A DNA stretch of 64,000 nucleotides, from positions 1 to 64,000 of the forward strand of contig NZ_RSCL01000020.1 of the NCBI RefSeq assembly GCF_003991905.1, in the 5' to 3' direction. Shown here piece after piece: positions 1 through 9,504 of the stretch (the first letter of the stretch is position 1; each line of letters opens with the position of its first letter). The translations under genes were made by a program, and so were the position numbers. This DNA is from Dulcicalothrix desertica PCC 7102 (lineage in GTDB: Bacteria > Cyanobacteriota > Cyanobacteriia > Cyanobacteriales > Nostocaceae). The notes beneath the pieces are model-generated. The model was not told where the DNA came from. It made no database searches and was given only the letters and a program-made list of their open reading frames with translations.

Positions 1-16
1 AACCGCCCCTACGGTA

Positions 17-655
17 TCATTCTTGGCGACCAATGGTTTGGGTTCTACCTGCTACGCTTTCGATGGCGGATTTGGCGCCTGCTGCTCCTGCTAAAATATC
101 GCGTTCTTGCCCTCCTAGGTATAGGCGCCCAAAACTACCTACTGCTTGGACTTCTAAAATATTGATGGATGCTGCTTTCTCTGCTTCGTTTGCTGCTAAT
201 GCTGCGTAAGCTGCTGGTTCGACTTCGAGAACATACAGTGTTTCCCCTGCTAATAGTAATTGTCCTCTGCGGGTACGGTTGATAAGCTGGGTTTGGTAAG
301 CATCGATGTTACGAATAATTTGGCTGGAGACTACACGCGGTTTAATGCATTCTTCGCGCTTAACTCCTAAAAAGGCTAAAATAGCTTGACCCGCAGCGCG
401 TGTTTCACCCTGCGAACCCGAATGAACTTCGAGTAAACCATATAATCTCTCAACAACTTGCACCCCTGGACGCACTGAAGCAGATTTTAATGCGACATCG
501 GTAATGCGATTAATTTCTATGCCAGGAGAAATTTCAATCCATAGCGATGTGTCCCCTGGTAATGGTAAGAAACCTTGGGCAACAGTTCCTATGTATGCTG
601 CATGTTGCGGTTGTAAGTTGTCGAGAAATACAAAACTGCGTAGTTCGATACCCAA
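17..655 (-). CDS. ccmP: Carboxysome shell protein CcmP (tandem BMC domains)
   Basis: A 212-residue protein with two consecutive bacterial-microcompartment domains, about residues 1-105 and 106-205. It reads like the beta-carboxysome shell protein CcmP, including [19 protein letters not shown] near the start and [20 protein letters not shown] at the start of the second half. In the family, tandem-domain trimers stack and form a large gated pore thought to pass bigger metabolites across the shell. Its length matches the family and the frame is complete, ending in TGA. No other ccm gene lies in the window, as usual for this satellite gene. The name rests on remembered similarity, not a search. 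Confidence 0.85.
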   Translation of the reverse strand: MGIELRSFVFLDNLQPQHAAYIGTVAQGFLPLPGDTSLWIEISPGIEINRITDVALKSASVRPGVQVVERLYGLLEVHSGSQGETRAAGQAILAFLGVKREECIKPRVVSSQIIRNIDAYQTQLINRTRRGQLLLAGETLYVLEVEPAAYAALAANEAEKAASINILEVQAVGSFGRLYLGGQERDILAGAAGAKSAIESVAGRTQTIGRQE

Positions 656-829
656 GGATGTTCTCCAGTCGTAATGTTAATCAAAAAGTGCGTGCGTAAA
701 TCCAACGTATCATAAGCGCGGGACCTTGAAATTCCTTCTTTGGGTTCTTTTCCGAAAAATATTACTTCAATCGTGTATGTATATGTCTATATATATATTG
801 TGCGATGCTGTGCTTGTAGGTATACTAGT

Positions 830-2308
830 ATGCTGATTTTTGAAGAACACTTTCAAGATAACTGCCGTAACTGGGTTACACGCTCCGGTGTTGATTGTAG
901 TCTTGAGATTAAAGCGAGTCACTATTCGTTTGACCACAAGCGCACAGGGGATGATATATATTGGCTAAGTTGGAATTCTTGTGACTTTTTTTACGAGTTA
1001 AGTAATTTTCACATTTCTATCGTTTTCGAGAAAGTTAGCGGAGTTGATAGTTTCGGGTATGGTTTTAGCTGGGGACTCTTAGACAGCAGCAATTTCTTCG
1101 AGTTTATTATTTCGGGAAACGGGTTGTATCGTATCGCTCAATGTAAAAATGGTACATTTGAATATTTTACTAACTGGGAACTCTGTAGTTCCATACAGTC
1201 GGGTAATACAGTAAACCTGCTTGAGGTTCGACGCATTGAAGATAATGTTGAGTTTTATATAAACAGTACGCTGGTTGAGACGTTTGCAACTGAGCAAGTG
1301 ATGGATGTGTTAGGAAAGAGTTTTGGGTTTGTGATTCATGACCAGATTAATATTAAAGTTCATAGCTTGATTATTACTGGGGTTGAGGATGAGAAAGAAA
1401 CAACCAACTATAATATAGATGTAAAAGATTCAAAACCCGAAACCAGAGCAGCTTTTATTGAACATGAGGCGCCTGTTGGAGATACGCTCTTAAAAATAAT
1501 CACCGACTTGAATGAGTTAGTAGGACACTCAAGAACTAAACAAGAGCTATTTTCGCTTGCAAATTTCTTGAAAGTGCAAACCGAACGTAAACAACGAGGA
1601 ATGAAAACAGTAGACACCTCACTTCACCTAATGTTGTATGGCCCACCAGGAACAGGTAAAACCACAATTGCCAGATTAGTAGGACGTTTATACAAACAGC
1701 TTGGATTTTTAGAACGTGGACATGTCATTGAAACCGACCGTGCAGGAATAATAGGTGGATACATCGGTCAAACAGCACTACGTGTAGAAAATGCAGTACA
1801 ACATGCATTAGATGGAGTCTTATTTATAGATGAAGCTCATGCTTTAGTGCAAGAAGATACAGCAAATGATTACGGTAAAGAAGCCTTGCAAGTATTACTC
1901 AAACGAATGGAAGACCAGCGTGCGCGATTTGCCGTAGTAGTTGCGGGTTATCCAAGTGAAATGGAAAAATTTATCGAGTCCAACCCAGGTTTAAAATCGC
2001 GTATTAACCGTTTGTTTTATATTGACCACTATATGCCAAACGAGTTACTGTCAATTTTCAAGAAATTTTGTATTGATAACGGTTACTCAATTGATTTATC
2101 TGCATGTATAGTTTTGCAAAGAACATTTGAAATAGCTTACAATCAACGTAGCAATAACTTTGGCAACGGGCGCTTTGTGCGTACAATATTTGAGCGTAGT
2201 ATAGAGCAGCAAGCAAACCGCATTGTTAGTAATTTAGAAGAACTAGATGATAAGGAGATTTGTATAATTACAGGAGAAGATTTACGTTTCACGCACCAAT
2301 TCAATTGA
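830..2308 (+). CDS. CbbX/SpoVK-like AAA+ ATPase with N-terminal LamG-like domain
   Basis: A 492-residue protein. Residues 1-185 are rich in aromatic and beta-strand residues and look like a concanavalin/LamG-type sandwich. Residues 215-490 are an AAA+ module of the CbxX/CfqX type: Walker A GPPGTGKT at 271-278, Walker B LFIDEAH at 331-337, and a pore/arginine-finger region ending NPGLKSR at 385-391. The family remodels protein complexes; CbbX itself reactivates Rubisco, but no Rubisco gene is here. The ATG at 830 was chosen because a longer frame from a TTG at 740 adds only a low-complexity Tyr/Val/Ile run encoded by TA-rich DNA. The exoprotein gene follows after 58 bases on the same strand. 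The substrate is unknown. Confidence 0.8.
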   Translation: MLIFEEHFQDNCRNWVTRSGVDCSLEIKASHYSFDHKRTGDDIYWLSWNSCDFFYELSNFHISIVFEKVSGVDSFGYGFSWGLLDSSNFFEFIISGNGLYRIAQCKNGTFEYFTNWELCSSIQSGNTVNLLEVRRIEDNVEFYINSTLVETFATEQVMDVLGKSFGFVIHDQINIKVHSLIITGVEDEKETTNYNIDVKDSKPETRAAFIEHEAPVGDTLLKIITDLNELVGHSRTKQELFSLANFLKVQTERKQRGMKTVDTSLHLMLYGPPGTGKTTIARLVGRLYKQLGFLERGHVIETDRAGIIGGYIGQTALRVENAVQHALDGVLFIDEAHALVQEDTANDYGKEALQVLLKRMEDQRARFAVVVAGYPSEMEKFIESNPGLKSRINRLFYIDHYMPNELLSIFKKFCIDNGYSIDLSACIVLQRTFEIAYNQRSNNFGNGRFVRTIFERSIEQQANRIVSNLEELDDKEICIITGEDLRFTHQFN

Positions 2309-2366
2309 TTGTGACTTTTGGTGCCAAAGTGGGAATCATAAGTTCAAGAATTTAAATTTAGAATTT

Positions 2367-5195
2367 ATGAAAGCCTATTTACACCTACTTCCTTTAATGC
2401 TATTAGCCTTGGCTAACCCAGTAAACGCGCAAACTGTACCCGATAGCAGCGTGGGAACTATTGTGGCGCCTTCTGGGATAAACGATATCATAAATGGCGG
2501 CGCCATACATGGTAACAATTTATTTCATAGTTTCAGTGAATTCAACATTGACGCTGTTCGTGGAGTATATTTTACAAATCCAACAGATATAACAAATATC
2601 TTTACGCGAGTCACAGGCGCCAATCCAACGAACATTAACGGTACATTAGGGGTATTAGGAAATGCGAATCTGTTTTTAATGAACCCAAATGGTATTGTAT
2701 TTGGTACTGGCGCCAAATTAGATGTGAAAGGTTCATTTTTAGGAACTACTGCAAGCAGTATTAATTTTACTGATGGTAAGCAATTTAGTGTGGGAACTCC
2801 TCAAAATACATCATTGTTGACGGTGAGCGTTCCTGTTGGTTTAGGATTTGGGAGCAAAGTTGGCGGCATTGTTAATCGTTCAACAGTTGGACTTACAGTA
2901 CCAAATAATCGTAGCTTATTACTAGTGGGTGGTGATATTTCTTTAGAAGGAGGTAAATTACAAGCTTTTGGAGGTCGAATTGAATTAGCTGGATTAACTT
3001 CGCAATTCGATTTAGGTTTGAAAGTAGATGGCAGCAACTTGCAGTTGAGCGTTCCCAATACAGCACAAAAAGCAAATGTATCGCTTAGTAATGGAGCATT
3101 AGCTAGTGTCATAGCTCCAAAGGGCGGTACTATTGTGGTCAATGCTCAAAATCTGAATTTAACACAAGGAGTTCTGCAAGGTGGAATATCCGGTGCAGGT
3201 TCTTCTAGCTTGCAAGCAGGAAATATTGAAATCAATGCACCTGGGACTGTTAATCTAAATACAGGTGGTATTAGTAACCCAGTAACAGCAGGTTCTACAG
3301 GTAATACAGGTAATATCAACATTAATACTGGGTCGCTTTCGTTGACAAATGGCTCTTATTTATCTACTGTGTCTAGAGGGAATGGAAATGCAGGCAGTAT
3401 TAATATTAACGCTACCAACGCTGTCTCTTTCGATGGAGTAGATAAGATAGGTAATCCTAGTCTTGCATCTACTGTTGTGATTGGTTCTGCTGTTGGCAAT
3501 GCTGGTAATATAAACATTACTACTGGGTCGCTTTCAGTTACTAATGGTGGTTTTTTGTCTGTTGCCAGTCTTACACGTGGCAATAGCGGAAATATAGATA
3601 TTAAAGCTAATTCAATATTATTTGATGGATTTACACCTAGTGGTAGTGCGTCTTTTGCATCTACTGCCAAGAATCCAGGAGGAGCGGGTAACGCTGGCAA
3701 TTTTAACATTTCTACAGATTCACTTTCGCTAAGAAATGGCGCCTACTTTTCTGCTAGCACGTTGGCAACAGGAAACGCGGGAGATGTGAATATCAAAGCT
3801 AATACTGTCAATATTGATGGAGTTGGCAAAAATGGATACTCGACTTTTATATCTAGCGCGGTAACAGAAACAGCGCAGGGGAATGCGGGCAACGTTAATA
3901 TCACGTCTGATTCGGTTTCTGTGACGAATGGTGCATTTGTATCTGCCTCTACTCTTGGTAAAGGGAATGCGGGAAATGTAAACATCAACGCAAATACAGT
4001 TACTCTTGATGGAGTTGCGAGTAATGGCACTCCTAGCTTTGTAACTAGCGCAGTAAACCCAAAAGCAACGGGTAATGGTGGTGAGGTTAATGTTTCCGCT
4101 AGTGTACTTTCAATTACAAATGGCGCCCGTATCACTACAATAACCGCGCAACAAGGAAAAGGAGGTAATATTAATGTTAATGCCGACACCTTAAACGTTC
4201 TTGGTGGTGGACAAATTTTATCGACAAGCGCGAGTAGTGGTCGTGCAGGTGATATAACTCTCAATATCGCTGACAGTATTAATCTTGCTGGTAGTTACAC
4301 AAACTCTAAACCAATTGATGAAAATGTAGCTATTACTGCTGGTCTAAATAGTGGCATATTTGCAAATACATTAAAATATGCGACAGGTCAGGGGGGAGAT
4401 TTACGCATTAACGGTGGGCAACTATTTATTAGCGATAACGCTCAAGTTAGCGTTAGTAATCAAGGAACTGGAAAAGCAGGAGAGCTTTTGATAAATGTAC
4501 AAAACTTGCAACTTAATACAAAGGGTAGCGTAACTGCTACAAGTGCAAACGGTCAAGGAGGTAATATCAGGTTACAAGCACAAAATTTACAATTGTTGGG
4601 TAATAGCCAAATTAGTGCAACAGCAGGAACTGAAAACAAACCAGGTGATGGGGGTAATATCACCATCAACGCTGATACAATTGTCCAACTTGCCAATAGC
4701 GACATTACAGCAAACGCTTTTGAAGGTAATGGTGGCAGAATTGATATTAATACTCAAGGTATATTTCGTTCGTTAGATAGTGACATCCAAGCATCTTCTC
4801 AACTTGGTATTGATGGAGTCGTTAATATTACCACCCCTGATATTAAACAAGACAATTCTCTTGCGCCGCAATCAAGTGAATTTGTCAATGCAGAACAGGT
4901 AATTGCAAGTAGCTGTATCGCGCGTAGAAATGTGAACCAAGGTTCCTTCGTCATCACAGGTACAGGTGGTTTACAAGATTCACCAAGTGATAATTTTGAC
5001 TTAGATTATGCAGTAATTTCAGTACGTGCTATCGGTAAGCTAGCAATACAACCCTCTAATACTAATGTTGCTTGGAGTAGAGGCGCTGAAATTAGAGAAG
5101 CCACACAATTAATTACAACAGAAGATGGCAGATTACTGCTAACAGCTTATCCAAAGGGGCAAATTAATAGTACTCAAGACCTAACGTGTTCATAA
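2367..5195 (+). CDS. Two-partner-secretion exoprotein, filamentous haemagglutinin type
   Basis: A 942-residue secreted protein. Residues 1-21 form a signal peptide ending in NPVNA. Residues 22 to about 260 are the TPS secretion domain, with the typical NPNGIVFG motif near residue 107 and repeated NG turns. The rest is a beta-helix of imperfect repeats built around GNAGNINI and LSLTNGA. A short C-terminal domain contains an isolated SSCIARR segment, common in cyanobacterial members. In this pathway the protein crosses the outer membrane through a dedicated TpsB/FhaC pore and often acts in adhesion. No TpsB gene is in the window, so the partner must be elsewhere. Confidence 0.88.
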   Translation: MKAYLHLLPLMLLALANPVNAQTVPDSSVGTIVAPSGINDIINGGAIHGNNLFHSFSEFNIDAVRGVYFTNPTDITNIFTRVTGANPTNINGTLGVLGNANLFLMNPNGIVFGTGAKLDVKGSFLGTTASSINFTDGKQFSVGTPQNTSLLTVSVPVGLGFGSKVGGIVNRSTVGLTVPNNRSLLLVGGDISLEGGKLQAFGGRIELAGLTSQFDLGLKVDGSNLQLSVPNTAQKANVSLSNGALASVIAPKGGTIVVNAQNLNLTQGVLQGGISGAGSSSLQAGNIEINAPGTVNLNTGGISNPVTAGSTGNTGNININTGSLSLTNGSYLSTVSRGNGNAGSININATNAVSFDGVDKIGNPSLASTVVIGSAVGNAGNINITTGSLSVTNGGFLSVASLTRGNSGNIDIKANSILFDGFTPSGSASFASTAKNPGGAGNAGNFNISTDSLSLRNGAYFSASTLATGNAGDVNIKANTVNIDGVGKNGYSTFISSAVTETAQGNAGNVNITSDSVSVTNGAFVSASTLGKGNAGNVNINANTVTLDGVASNGTPSFVTSAVNPKATGNGGEVNVSASVLSITNGARITTITAQQGKGGNINVNADTLNVLGGGQILSTSASSGRAGDITLNIADSINLAGSYTNSKPIDENVAITAGLNSGIFANTLKYATGQGGDLRINGGQLFISDNAQVSVSNQGTGKAGELLINVQNLQLNTKGSVTATSANGQGGNIRLQAQNLQLLGNSQISATAGTENKPGDGGNITINADTIVQLANSDITANAFEGNGGRIDINTQGIFRSLDSDIQASSQLGIDGVVNITTPDIKQDNSLAPQSSEFVNAEQVIASSCIARRNVNQGSFVITGTGGLQDSPSDNFDLDYAVISVRAIGKLAIQPSNTNVAWSRGAEIREATQLITTEDGRLLLTAYPKGQINSTQDLTCS

Positions 5196-5209
5196 ATGTT
5201 GAAAATCCG

Positions 5210-5224
5210 AGAAACCTGGTTTCT
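5210..5224. repeat. AGAAACC-type palindromic repeat (imperfect copy)
   Basis: AGAAACCTGGTTTCT, one mismatch from the perfect palindrome AGAAACCGGGTTTCT/AGAAACCCGGTTTCT found many times in this window. It fills the 44-base gap between two convergent genes and could fold as a short hairpin in either transcript. Confidence 0.75.
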
Positions 5225-5239
5225 TGGTTTCTTTACTGT

Positions 5240-5827
5240 CTATTCCACCTCAACAACTTCAGGTTCAGTAACAACAACTTGTTTGAGGTTTTCTTGCAAA
5301 ATATCTAAAACAACTTGGGGGTCGGTTCTTTGCTGCATTACCTCAGCTTCGGGGTCGTGACGATCTTGCACGTTGGGTAAGTCACTTCGTAATTCTTCTA
5401 CTAATGCAATTAGTTTAGCAACTTTTTGCTCTGTAAGTAGATTAAGTTGTAACATTAAATGAGAGTTTTTAGTACTCATTTCTTCTTGACGAGCTTGATA
5501 TATCAGTACACCTGTGGAAATTAAGAGTGAAGCAACATCAATTCCTTGTTCGTGTAAATCGAATCTAGGAAATTCCCACGTTAAAACACCTATATCTGCC
5601 AGATGACTACAAATGCCCCAAGCAGTAAAAAAAAGAATTTCGGCATATAGAAACCATGCTTTACCAAAGGTAGCAGCGATTTTTTCTAAAATACGTTGAT
5701 GAGTTGGAACACTTTCTTCGTAATTAGCATGGAGAGCGATAATTGCCTCTATATTTTTTAATACATGTTCTGGTGCTTCCGTATCTTGAATGCTCAAATC
5801 AGTTTGTTGTTTAGTTTTAATCTTCAT
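5240..5827 (-). CDS. DUF1003 membrane protein
   Basis: A 195-residue protein matching the DUF1003 family: an N-terminal helical part (1-50), a first hydrophobic segment AWFLYAEILFFTAWG (about 57-72), the family's FPRFDLHEQGIDVASLL region, a second hydrophobic segment around 97-112, then YQARQEEMSTKNSHLMLQLN and a charged C-terminal tail. The function of the family is not established; it is an inner-membrane protein. It converges on the exoprotein gene with only a palindromic repeat between them. The ATG follows an AT-rich leader without a clear Shine-Dalgarno. Confidence 0.8.
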   Translation of the reverse strand: MKIKTKQQTDLSIQDTEAPEHVLKNIEAIIALHANYEESVPTHQRILEKIAATFGKAWFLYAEILFFTAWGICSHLADIGVLTWEFPRFDLHEQGIDVASLLISTGVLIYQARQEEMSTKNSHLMLQLNLLTEQKVAKLIALVEELRSDLPNVQDRHDPEAEVMQQRTDPQVVLDILQENLKQVVVTEPEVVEVE

Positions 5828-5913
5828 ATTCTAAAAGTGTATTTTAATTCAAGTCGTCATTCAAACTAAGCAAATACAGTTAGCAATAATAATAAATTTA
5901 TATATTCGCTCAA

Positions 5914-5928
5914 AGAAACCCGGTTTCT
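5914..5928. repeat. AGAAACC-type palindromic repeat
   Basis: Perfect copy AGAAACCCGGTTTCT in the 313-base gap between the divergent DUF1003 and COP23 genes. The rest of that gap is AT-rich leader DNA in which I recognise no other element. Confidence 0.8.
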
Positions 5929-6140
5929 AGGATTCTATTGTTTCATTAACATTATTGAACGCAATGCTGCAAATGTACCTATACCGCACGATAGAAATAA
6001 ATTAACTTCTGAGCGTAAAATAGACGTTTTAGGGGGTTTCAGGTTCCTTCATGAAAATTTGACACTTTTCAGAATCAAAATCAGAAATCATGCGTCAGTT
6101 AATTTATCAATCTAGTAATATTCCCTTTATAAGGTGACTT

Positions 6141-6947
6141 ATGTCTAAGCATCCTATTAAATTTTTGGTGTTTGGAGCTTTTGGTTTATCTTTGTTTGCA
6201 GGAAGTTTACCTGCATTAGCTCAGTATAATGGCAATGGTGATGTCGTAGTACCCACAACAGGTAGTGGTGGTAGTGTTGGTGGTTCGACTGATTCCTCTG
6301 TTTACTCTGGTGATAGATATCCATCCGGAGGTTCTGTAAACACGAGCGCACGGTTTGTTTGTCAACAGTTTAATGGTCAAAATACTGTGATGTATCAACC
6401 GCAAAGCCAACCAGGACAATATTTTGCCTGGGCAACTCCTCGCACTTTGGGTGGTGGTTGGGATACTGCACGTCGCTGCCAAGCTATAGCTCAACGTTTA
6501 GAATCATACCGTGGTGACGGTCTGCTCGAACTCCAAACAAGTGTAATGAATGGAGAGAATGTTGTATGTGTTACTACTGAAGCAAACCCATCTTGCCGTA
6601 TTGTTTTCACCGTACCACGTGACAAAGACCCCTATATTGTTCGTAACAGTGTATTTGAAAACTTAGCATCTGCCGACGACGGACAGCAAACAACCGCTAT
6701 CAATACATACCGTGATAGAAATGGTAATCAAATTGACCAGATTTATCGTACTATCGTGGGTGGAAATAACGGTAGAAGTATTAGTAATAATCGTTCTGCA
6801 AAATCTCCAATTGCTTTAAAACCATTTTTAGACAGAGCAGATGGTGGTACTGGACAAGGATTGAAAAACGGCGCCAAAATTGGGCGTCAACCAAACACGA
6901 GACAGCAACCAGGCGCCCGTCTTAACCCAAGTAGATTCAAAAGATAG
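6141..6947 (+). CDS. COP23 domain protein
   Basis: A 268-residue exported protein. Residues 1-27 are a signal peptide ending in SLPALA. A Gly/Ser/Val-rich linker follows, then the COP23 domain (about 72-205), recognisable from FVCQQFNGQNTVMYQP, the W-x-T motif and the paired cysteines around ENVVCVTTEANPSCRIVFTV. COP23 was described as a circadian-oscillating membrane-associated protein in unicellular cyanobacteria; its biochemical role is unknown. The tail (210-268) is basic and low in complexity. A GGTGACTT sequence lies just before the ATG. It stands alone, with divergent and convergent neighbours. Confidence 0.8.
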   Translation: MSKHPIKFLVFGAFGLSLFAGSLPALAQYNGNGDVVVPTTGSGGSVGGSTDSSVYSGDRYPSGGSVNTSARFVCQQFNGQNTVMYQPQSQPGQYFAWATPRTLGGGWDTARRCQAIAQRLESYRGDGLLELQTSVMNGENVVCVTTEANPSCRIVFTVPRDKDPYIVRNSVFENLASADDGQQTTAINTYRDRNGNQIDQIYRTIVGGNNGRSISNNRSAKSPIALKPFLDRADGGTGQGLKNGAKIGRQPNTRQQPGARLNPSRFKR

Positions 6948-7105
6948 GCTCAATAAACAATTGAGAGAAGAAACTTTTGTCTTCTGCTCAAATATAAATT
7001 GTAGAGGCGCCTTGTGAACGGTTACATTAATTGCGTCTCTACATTTTTCAACAGCCGCGCTTTTTAATTACACGCGCAGGAACATCTACTGCAACCGAGT
7101 TTCGT

Positions 7106-8575
7106 TTAAACTTGCTGTTTAAATAATTTGGAAGCACGTAATTTCAACATCAACATAGTTACTCCTGTAAATAATGCACCAATTATTAAGTTTTCTAAAC
7201 TAAAACTTTTACCGCTATGAATTACCAACATTGTTTCTAATAGAAGAGAAGGTAATAAAATTGCAATTAATAGCAATAATCTATTAAAAATTAATCTTTT
7301 TTTTGCCAAAATACTTAGGAAACCTAAATAAAATCCTAGAGGTGTAAAAGTTAGCCCATAGTAAATTATTTTTTGTTCTCTTGGAATTAGTTCTAGTAAA
7401 TTAAAATAGTAATAATTTTGTAATTTATCTACGTACACTTGGATTGTTGCTTTAGAATAAGTAATAATTATATTATGAATATTTGTATCCGCAAAAATAT
7501 TAGGAACTTTTAGTTCTATATGAGCAGCGTTTTCTCCAGTAATTGATGTTCGTATCCGCAAATTTAAATTAGTCTTTTGCTGTCCTAAAGTAAAATTGCG
7601 GTTTAAGGTACTTCTTGAAAGTGTAATTATACGTGCAGGGCCAGTTTGATTTGTATCAGCAGTAGCGACAGTCGTTAATACTGTCAATTCAGATGTTTCA
7701 CGTATCCTTTTATTTAACAAAGTTGGAGGAACTCTTGTTTTTAGCCAATAGCTAGGACTTAAAATAACTCCTTTGTCATCTCTAATATCGCTAATATTTG
7801 ATGAATTTCCCTGTGGTAATAGTTCAGGCATTTGACCAGTGAGGTCTTGGTAACCTTTTTTATCAGTCAACTTATAATCAGCTAACAAAGATTGTTTGGT
7901 ATTATCTAAAATACTTTTAATGTCTAATAACTGTGAAATCTCGCTTCTAGAAAATGCTCTATCAGACAGTTGAATTTTTGAGATATATCCATACCAAGGT
8001 CTATCGCCTGTATTTTCATTACCAAGCATCAGCGGATGATTTAGACTCCAATTATTTAGAGTAGTTGTACTTTGCCATAATATCGAAATTAAAAATGAAA
8101 TAAATAAATATCCAATGAAAAATAACTTGATTTGTTTGATAGAATTACCAAATTTACCATTTTCTATACATTCTAATATGTATATGAAGCTTTTTGAATG
8201 CCACAAATAAAAGCAAATTATACCAACAATCCCACCAATCGTATTGTTTATAATATCAGCAGGTGTTGGGGTTCTAGAAGATAAAAATATTTGTAAAGTT
8301 TCAACTAGCAATGATAATCCAGTACTAATAGATGCTACTATTAATAGTTTGAGAAAAAAATTGATACTTTTTCTTTGCAAAATAGCAGTACAACTAAAGC
8401 CTAAAGGTATAAACAATAAGATATTGTTCACAAAATCTACAAAAGAACTACTGTTGTCAAAACTAGCAATAATATATTGTAGAGAAAAAGTATCAGTAAA
8501 AGAAAAATTAAAGGGATAAAGTGTAGCTATTAATACTACTGAAACGCTGAGAATTACCAAAGTTAAATTTTTCAT
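7106..8575 (-). CDS. VanZ-like membrane protein with inserted LamG-like domain
   Basis: A 489-residue protein starting MKNLTLVIL. Residues 1-150 form a VanZ-like membrane unit with the signatures DFVNNILLFIPLG and TPTPADIINNTIGG. One more membrane segment follows, then a large soluble part (about 170-400) resembling a LamG/concanavalin sandwich (RPWYGYISKIQLSDRAFSRSEI). Three hydrophobic segments end the protein. It is the last gene of a leftward run of surface-glycan genes, 31 bases after the glycosyltransferase. The start at 8575 avoids overlap with that gene. VanZ-type proteins are linked to envelope functions; a role in surface polysaccharide is inferred from position. Confidence 0.75.
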   Translation of the reverse strand: MKNLTLVILSVSVVLIATLYPFNFSFTDTFSLQYIIASFDNSSSFVDFVNNILLFIPLGFSCTAILQRKSINFFLKLLIVASISTGLSLLVETLQIFLSSRTPTPADIINNTIGGIVGIICFYLWHSKSFIYILECIENGKFGNSIKQIKLFFIGYLFISFLISILWQSTTTLNNWSLNHPLMLGNENTGDRPWYGYISKIQLSDRAFSRSEISQLLDIKSILDNTKQSLLADYKLTDKKGYQDLTGQMPELLPQGNSSNISDIRDDKGVILSPSYWLKTRVPPTLLNKRIRETSELTVLTTVATADTNQTGPARIITLSRSTLNRNFTLGQQKTNLNLRIRTSITGENAAHIELKVPNIFADTNIHNIIITYSKATIQVYVDKLQNYYYFNLLELIPREQKIIYYGLTFTPLGFYLGFLSILAKKRLIFNRLLLLIAILLPSLLLETMLVIHSGKSFSLENLIIGALFTGVTMLMLKLRASKLFKQQV

Positions 8576-8606
8576 AAGTTTTTCATAAGTATTAATTAGT
8601 TGTATG

Positions 8607-9473
8607 TTATATAGGTAGGTAGCCAAATTTGACACATCCGATTAATTGTCCTGCGCGCCAAGCCAATGTAAGCATCCATTTGGCGATTGCGTCTTTATCA
8701 CGCACTTTAAAAGATATTACTTCTAGCATGAACTCAAGCGGCGCCTTAATAAAGCTTTTCCATGACATAAGCATTTTGGGTATACCGTAATTTTTATGTT
8801 TTTTATACAGCAATGCTTCGTATACACCTACACCCCATGCACGCTGGCAAACCATCTTGAAGTTTTTTCGCAGTCTGTAATGAACTACAGCTTCCGACAC
8901 TTGCTGTATCTTAATTCCTTGTTCTTGAATACACCAAGAATAGTCAATATCTTCAATCATTGCAAAAGTTTCGTCAAATCCACCAACTGCTTGATGAACT
9001 GCACGCTTAACACCGATATTACAGCTAATCGCAAAGGGTAAATATGGGTTTTCAATAATACAAAAACCGTCTGATGAGCCATGATTTGCAATTACCCAAG
9101 GCTCATTTAATTTATTGTATAAACTACGACCAGTAACAAAATCATATTTAGTCAGTGCTTCACCCATTGCTGCAACCCAGAATGGCGCCACTTCGTCGTC
9201 CGCATCGCAAAATGCCAGTGCCTCAGCATAAGCAACACTGGCACCTACGTTACGAGCATACGCAGCACCTTTTTTAGCAGATGCATCAACTATTCGCAAA
9301 GAAGGTATTGTCTGTTTGAATAATTCAGCAATCGCAACAGTATTATCTGTTGACCCGTTGTCGGCAACTATTACTTCCCAAGGTTGTGACCATTTCTGAT
9401 TTGCAAGGGCTTCGAGTTGGATAGCGATTGTACTTGCTGCATTGTAGCAGGGAATAATTACACTTAATTTCAT
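8607..9473 (-). CDS. Family 2 glycosyltransferase
   Basis: A 288-residue GT-A fold glycosyltransferase of family 2. It opens with MKLSVIIPCYNAASTI, carries VIVADNGSTDNT around residues 34-45, the nucleotide-sugar/metal motif CDADDE near 88-93, and a central EDIDYSWCIQEQG segment that fits the catalytic-base region. The C-terminus has no strong membrane segment, so it probably acts on a lipid-linked or surface glycan from the cytosol. It lies between a membrane acyltransferase and the VanZ-like gene, all leftward and closely spaced. Donor and acceptor sugars cannot be told from sequence. Confidence 0.88.
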   Translation of the reverse strand: MKLSVIIPCYNAASTIAIQLEALANQKWSQPWEVIVADNGSTDNTVAIAELFKQTIPSLRIVDASAKKGAAYARNVGASVAYAEALAFCDADDEVAPFWVAAMGEALTKYDFVTGRSLYNKLNEPWVIANHGSSDGFCIIENPYLPFAISCNIGVKRAVHQAVGGFDETFAMIEDIDYSWCIQEQGIKIQQVSEAVVHYRLRKNFKMVCQRAWGVGVYEALLYKKHKNYGIPKMLMSWKSFIKAPLEFMLEVISFKVRDKDAIAKWMLTLAWRAGQLIGCVKFGYLPI

Positions 9474-9504
9474 AATTGGAGGGAATTGGTGATGTTTACA
9501 TTAA

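Noticed and set aside
740-829. N-terminal extension of the AAA+ protein with a possible membrane segment
   Set aside because: The hydrophobic run comes from TA-rich dinucleotide-like DNA and would start at TTG; the ATG at 830 fits better.
2525-4264. Several minus-strand open frames (60-173 codons) inside the exoprotein gene
   Set aside because: They are antisense shadows of the low-complexity repeat coding sequence, without ribosome-binding sites or recognisable domains.
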